Shown here: in pieces, positions 63,948-64,000 of the stretch
How the letters are laid out: each line of letters starts with the position of its first letter
How positions within the stretch are numbered: the stretch's first letter is position 1
Source: Chloroflexota bacterium
GTDB lineage: Bacteria; Chloroflexota; UBA4733
Assembly (NCBI GenBank): GCA_023381895.1
Contig: JAMCTA010000003.1
Coordinates: forward strand, 9,191-73,190
Length of the DNA stretch: 64,000 nucleotides
Reading direction: 5' to 3'
Position numbers and translations under genes: made by a program
The notes under the pieces: model-generated
Databases searched by the model: none
Seen by the model: only the letters and a program-made list of their open reading frames with translations
Told to the model about the DNA's origin: nothing

Positions 63948-64000
63948 CACACTTCTCTCCGTCATAGCTGCTCTTGTAAACCTTTCAAGGGGAGAACTAC

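Noticed and set aside
1..64000. CRISPR arrays, insertion sequences, prophage and rRNA
   Set aside because: No regularly spaced repeats, no transposase or phage genes, and no rRNA signatures were seen on reading both strands.

Overview
The window looks like bacterial chromosome of roughly 57-60% G+C, dense in genes on both strands. The gene set (KGG-repeat protein, a non-discriminating-type AspRS, an EF-G paralogue with an unusual P-loop, long GT-C membrane glycosyltransferases, a DUF1611/dipeptide-epimerase pair, a cysE T-box, many GTG starts) suggests a Chloroflexota-like organism, possibly close to Thermomicrobia. This is inference from gene content; there is no rRNA gene here to test it.

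Layout. 1-8962: a macro-domain gene (cut by the window edge) overlapping a Gfo/Idh oxidoreductase, tRNA-Ala(UGC), a conserved unknown protein, a second Gfo/Idh enzyme, a phosphohexomutase, then a tight run of DUF1611 protein, dipeptide epimerase, small membrane protein and methionine aminopeptidase. 9052-13103 (minus): an EF-G paralogue overlapping a TyrA-like dehydrogenase with a long unknown C-terminal part. 13449-22526: an ECF sigma factor and its zinc-finger anti-sigma factor lead a co-directional run of secreted glycosidase, MMPL transporter, CrtC/AttH-like lipoprotein and a double M16 peptidase, followed by an aldose epimerase. 23829-26669 (minus): glmS, then cysE under a T-box whose specifier reads Cys. 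27098-29826: a LacD-type aldolase, a small unknown protein and an MFS transporter. 29869-33467 (minus): a second ECF sigma/anti-sigma pair followed by a two-gene ABC exporter. 33509-35399: a DinB-like protein and a glycosyltransferase.

35458-38044 is an accessory patch. tRNA-Ala(CGC) has its 3' 44 bases repeated exactly 1.07 kb downstream, and the enclosed DNA holds hicB, a frameshifted hicA and a truncated nucleotidyltransferase. Just beyond lies a ribbon-helix-helix antitoxin with a broken PIN toxin gene (one of its two frameshifts is a 7-bp tandem duplication). 38038-44871: two 823-residue GT-C glycosyltransferases, an acyltransferase and an SRPBCC protein.

44969-48640 is a housekeeping block: yebC, ruvC, ruvA, aspS, ended by a 13-bp-stem hairpin shared with a convergent KGG-repeat gene. 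49149-53118: a GHMP-kinase relic, a sugar isomerase-like protein, a class V aminotransferase and a sulfatase. 53295-57450: a Sco-like protein overlapping moaA, an APH-like kinase and a PHP-domain protein. 57463-59808: a VOC fragment, an HxlR regulator with a candidate operator, a sulfotransferase and a nucleotidyltransferase relic. 59924-63947 (minus): an M23 peptidase, tlyA, infC (apparently starting at a rare ATC codon) and nagB.

Three features stand out. Amino-sugar flux is represented at both ends (glmS and nagB). Sigma/anti-sigma pairs head two export-related clusters. At least six gene relics sit beside intact genes, so the genome appears to be actively losing accessory functions.
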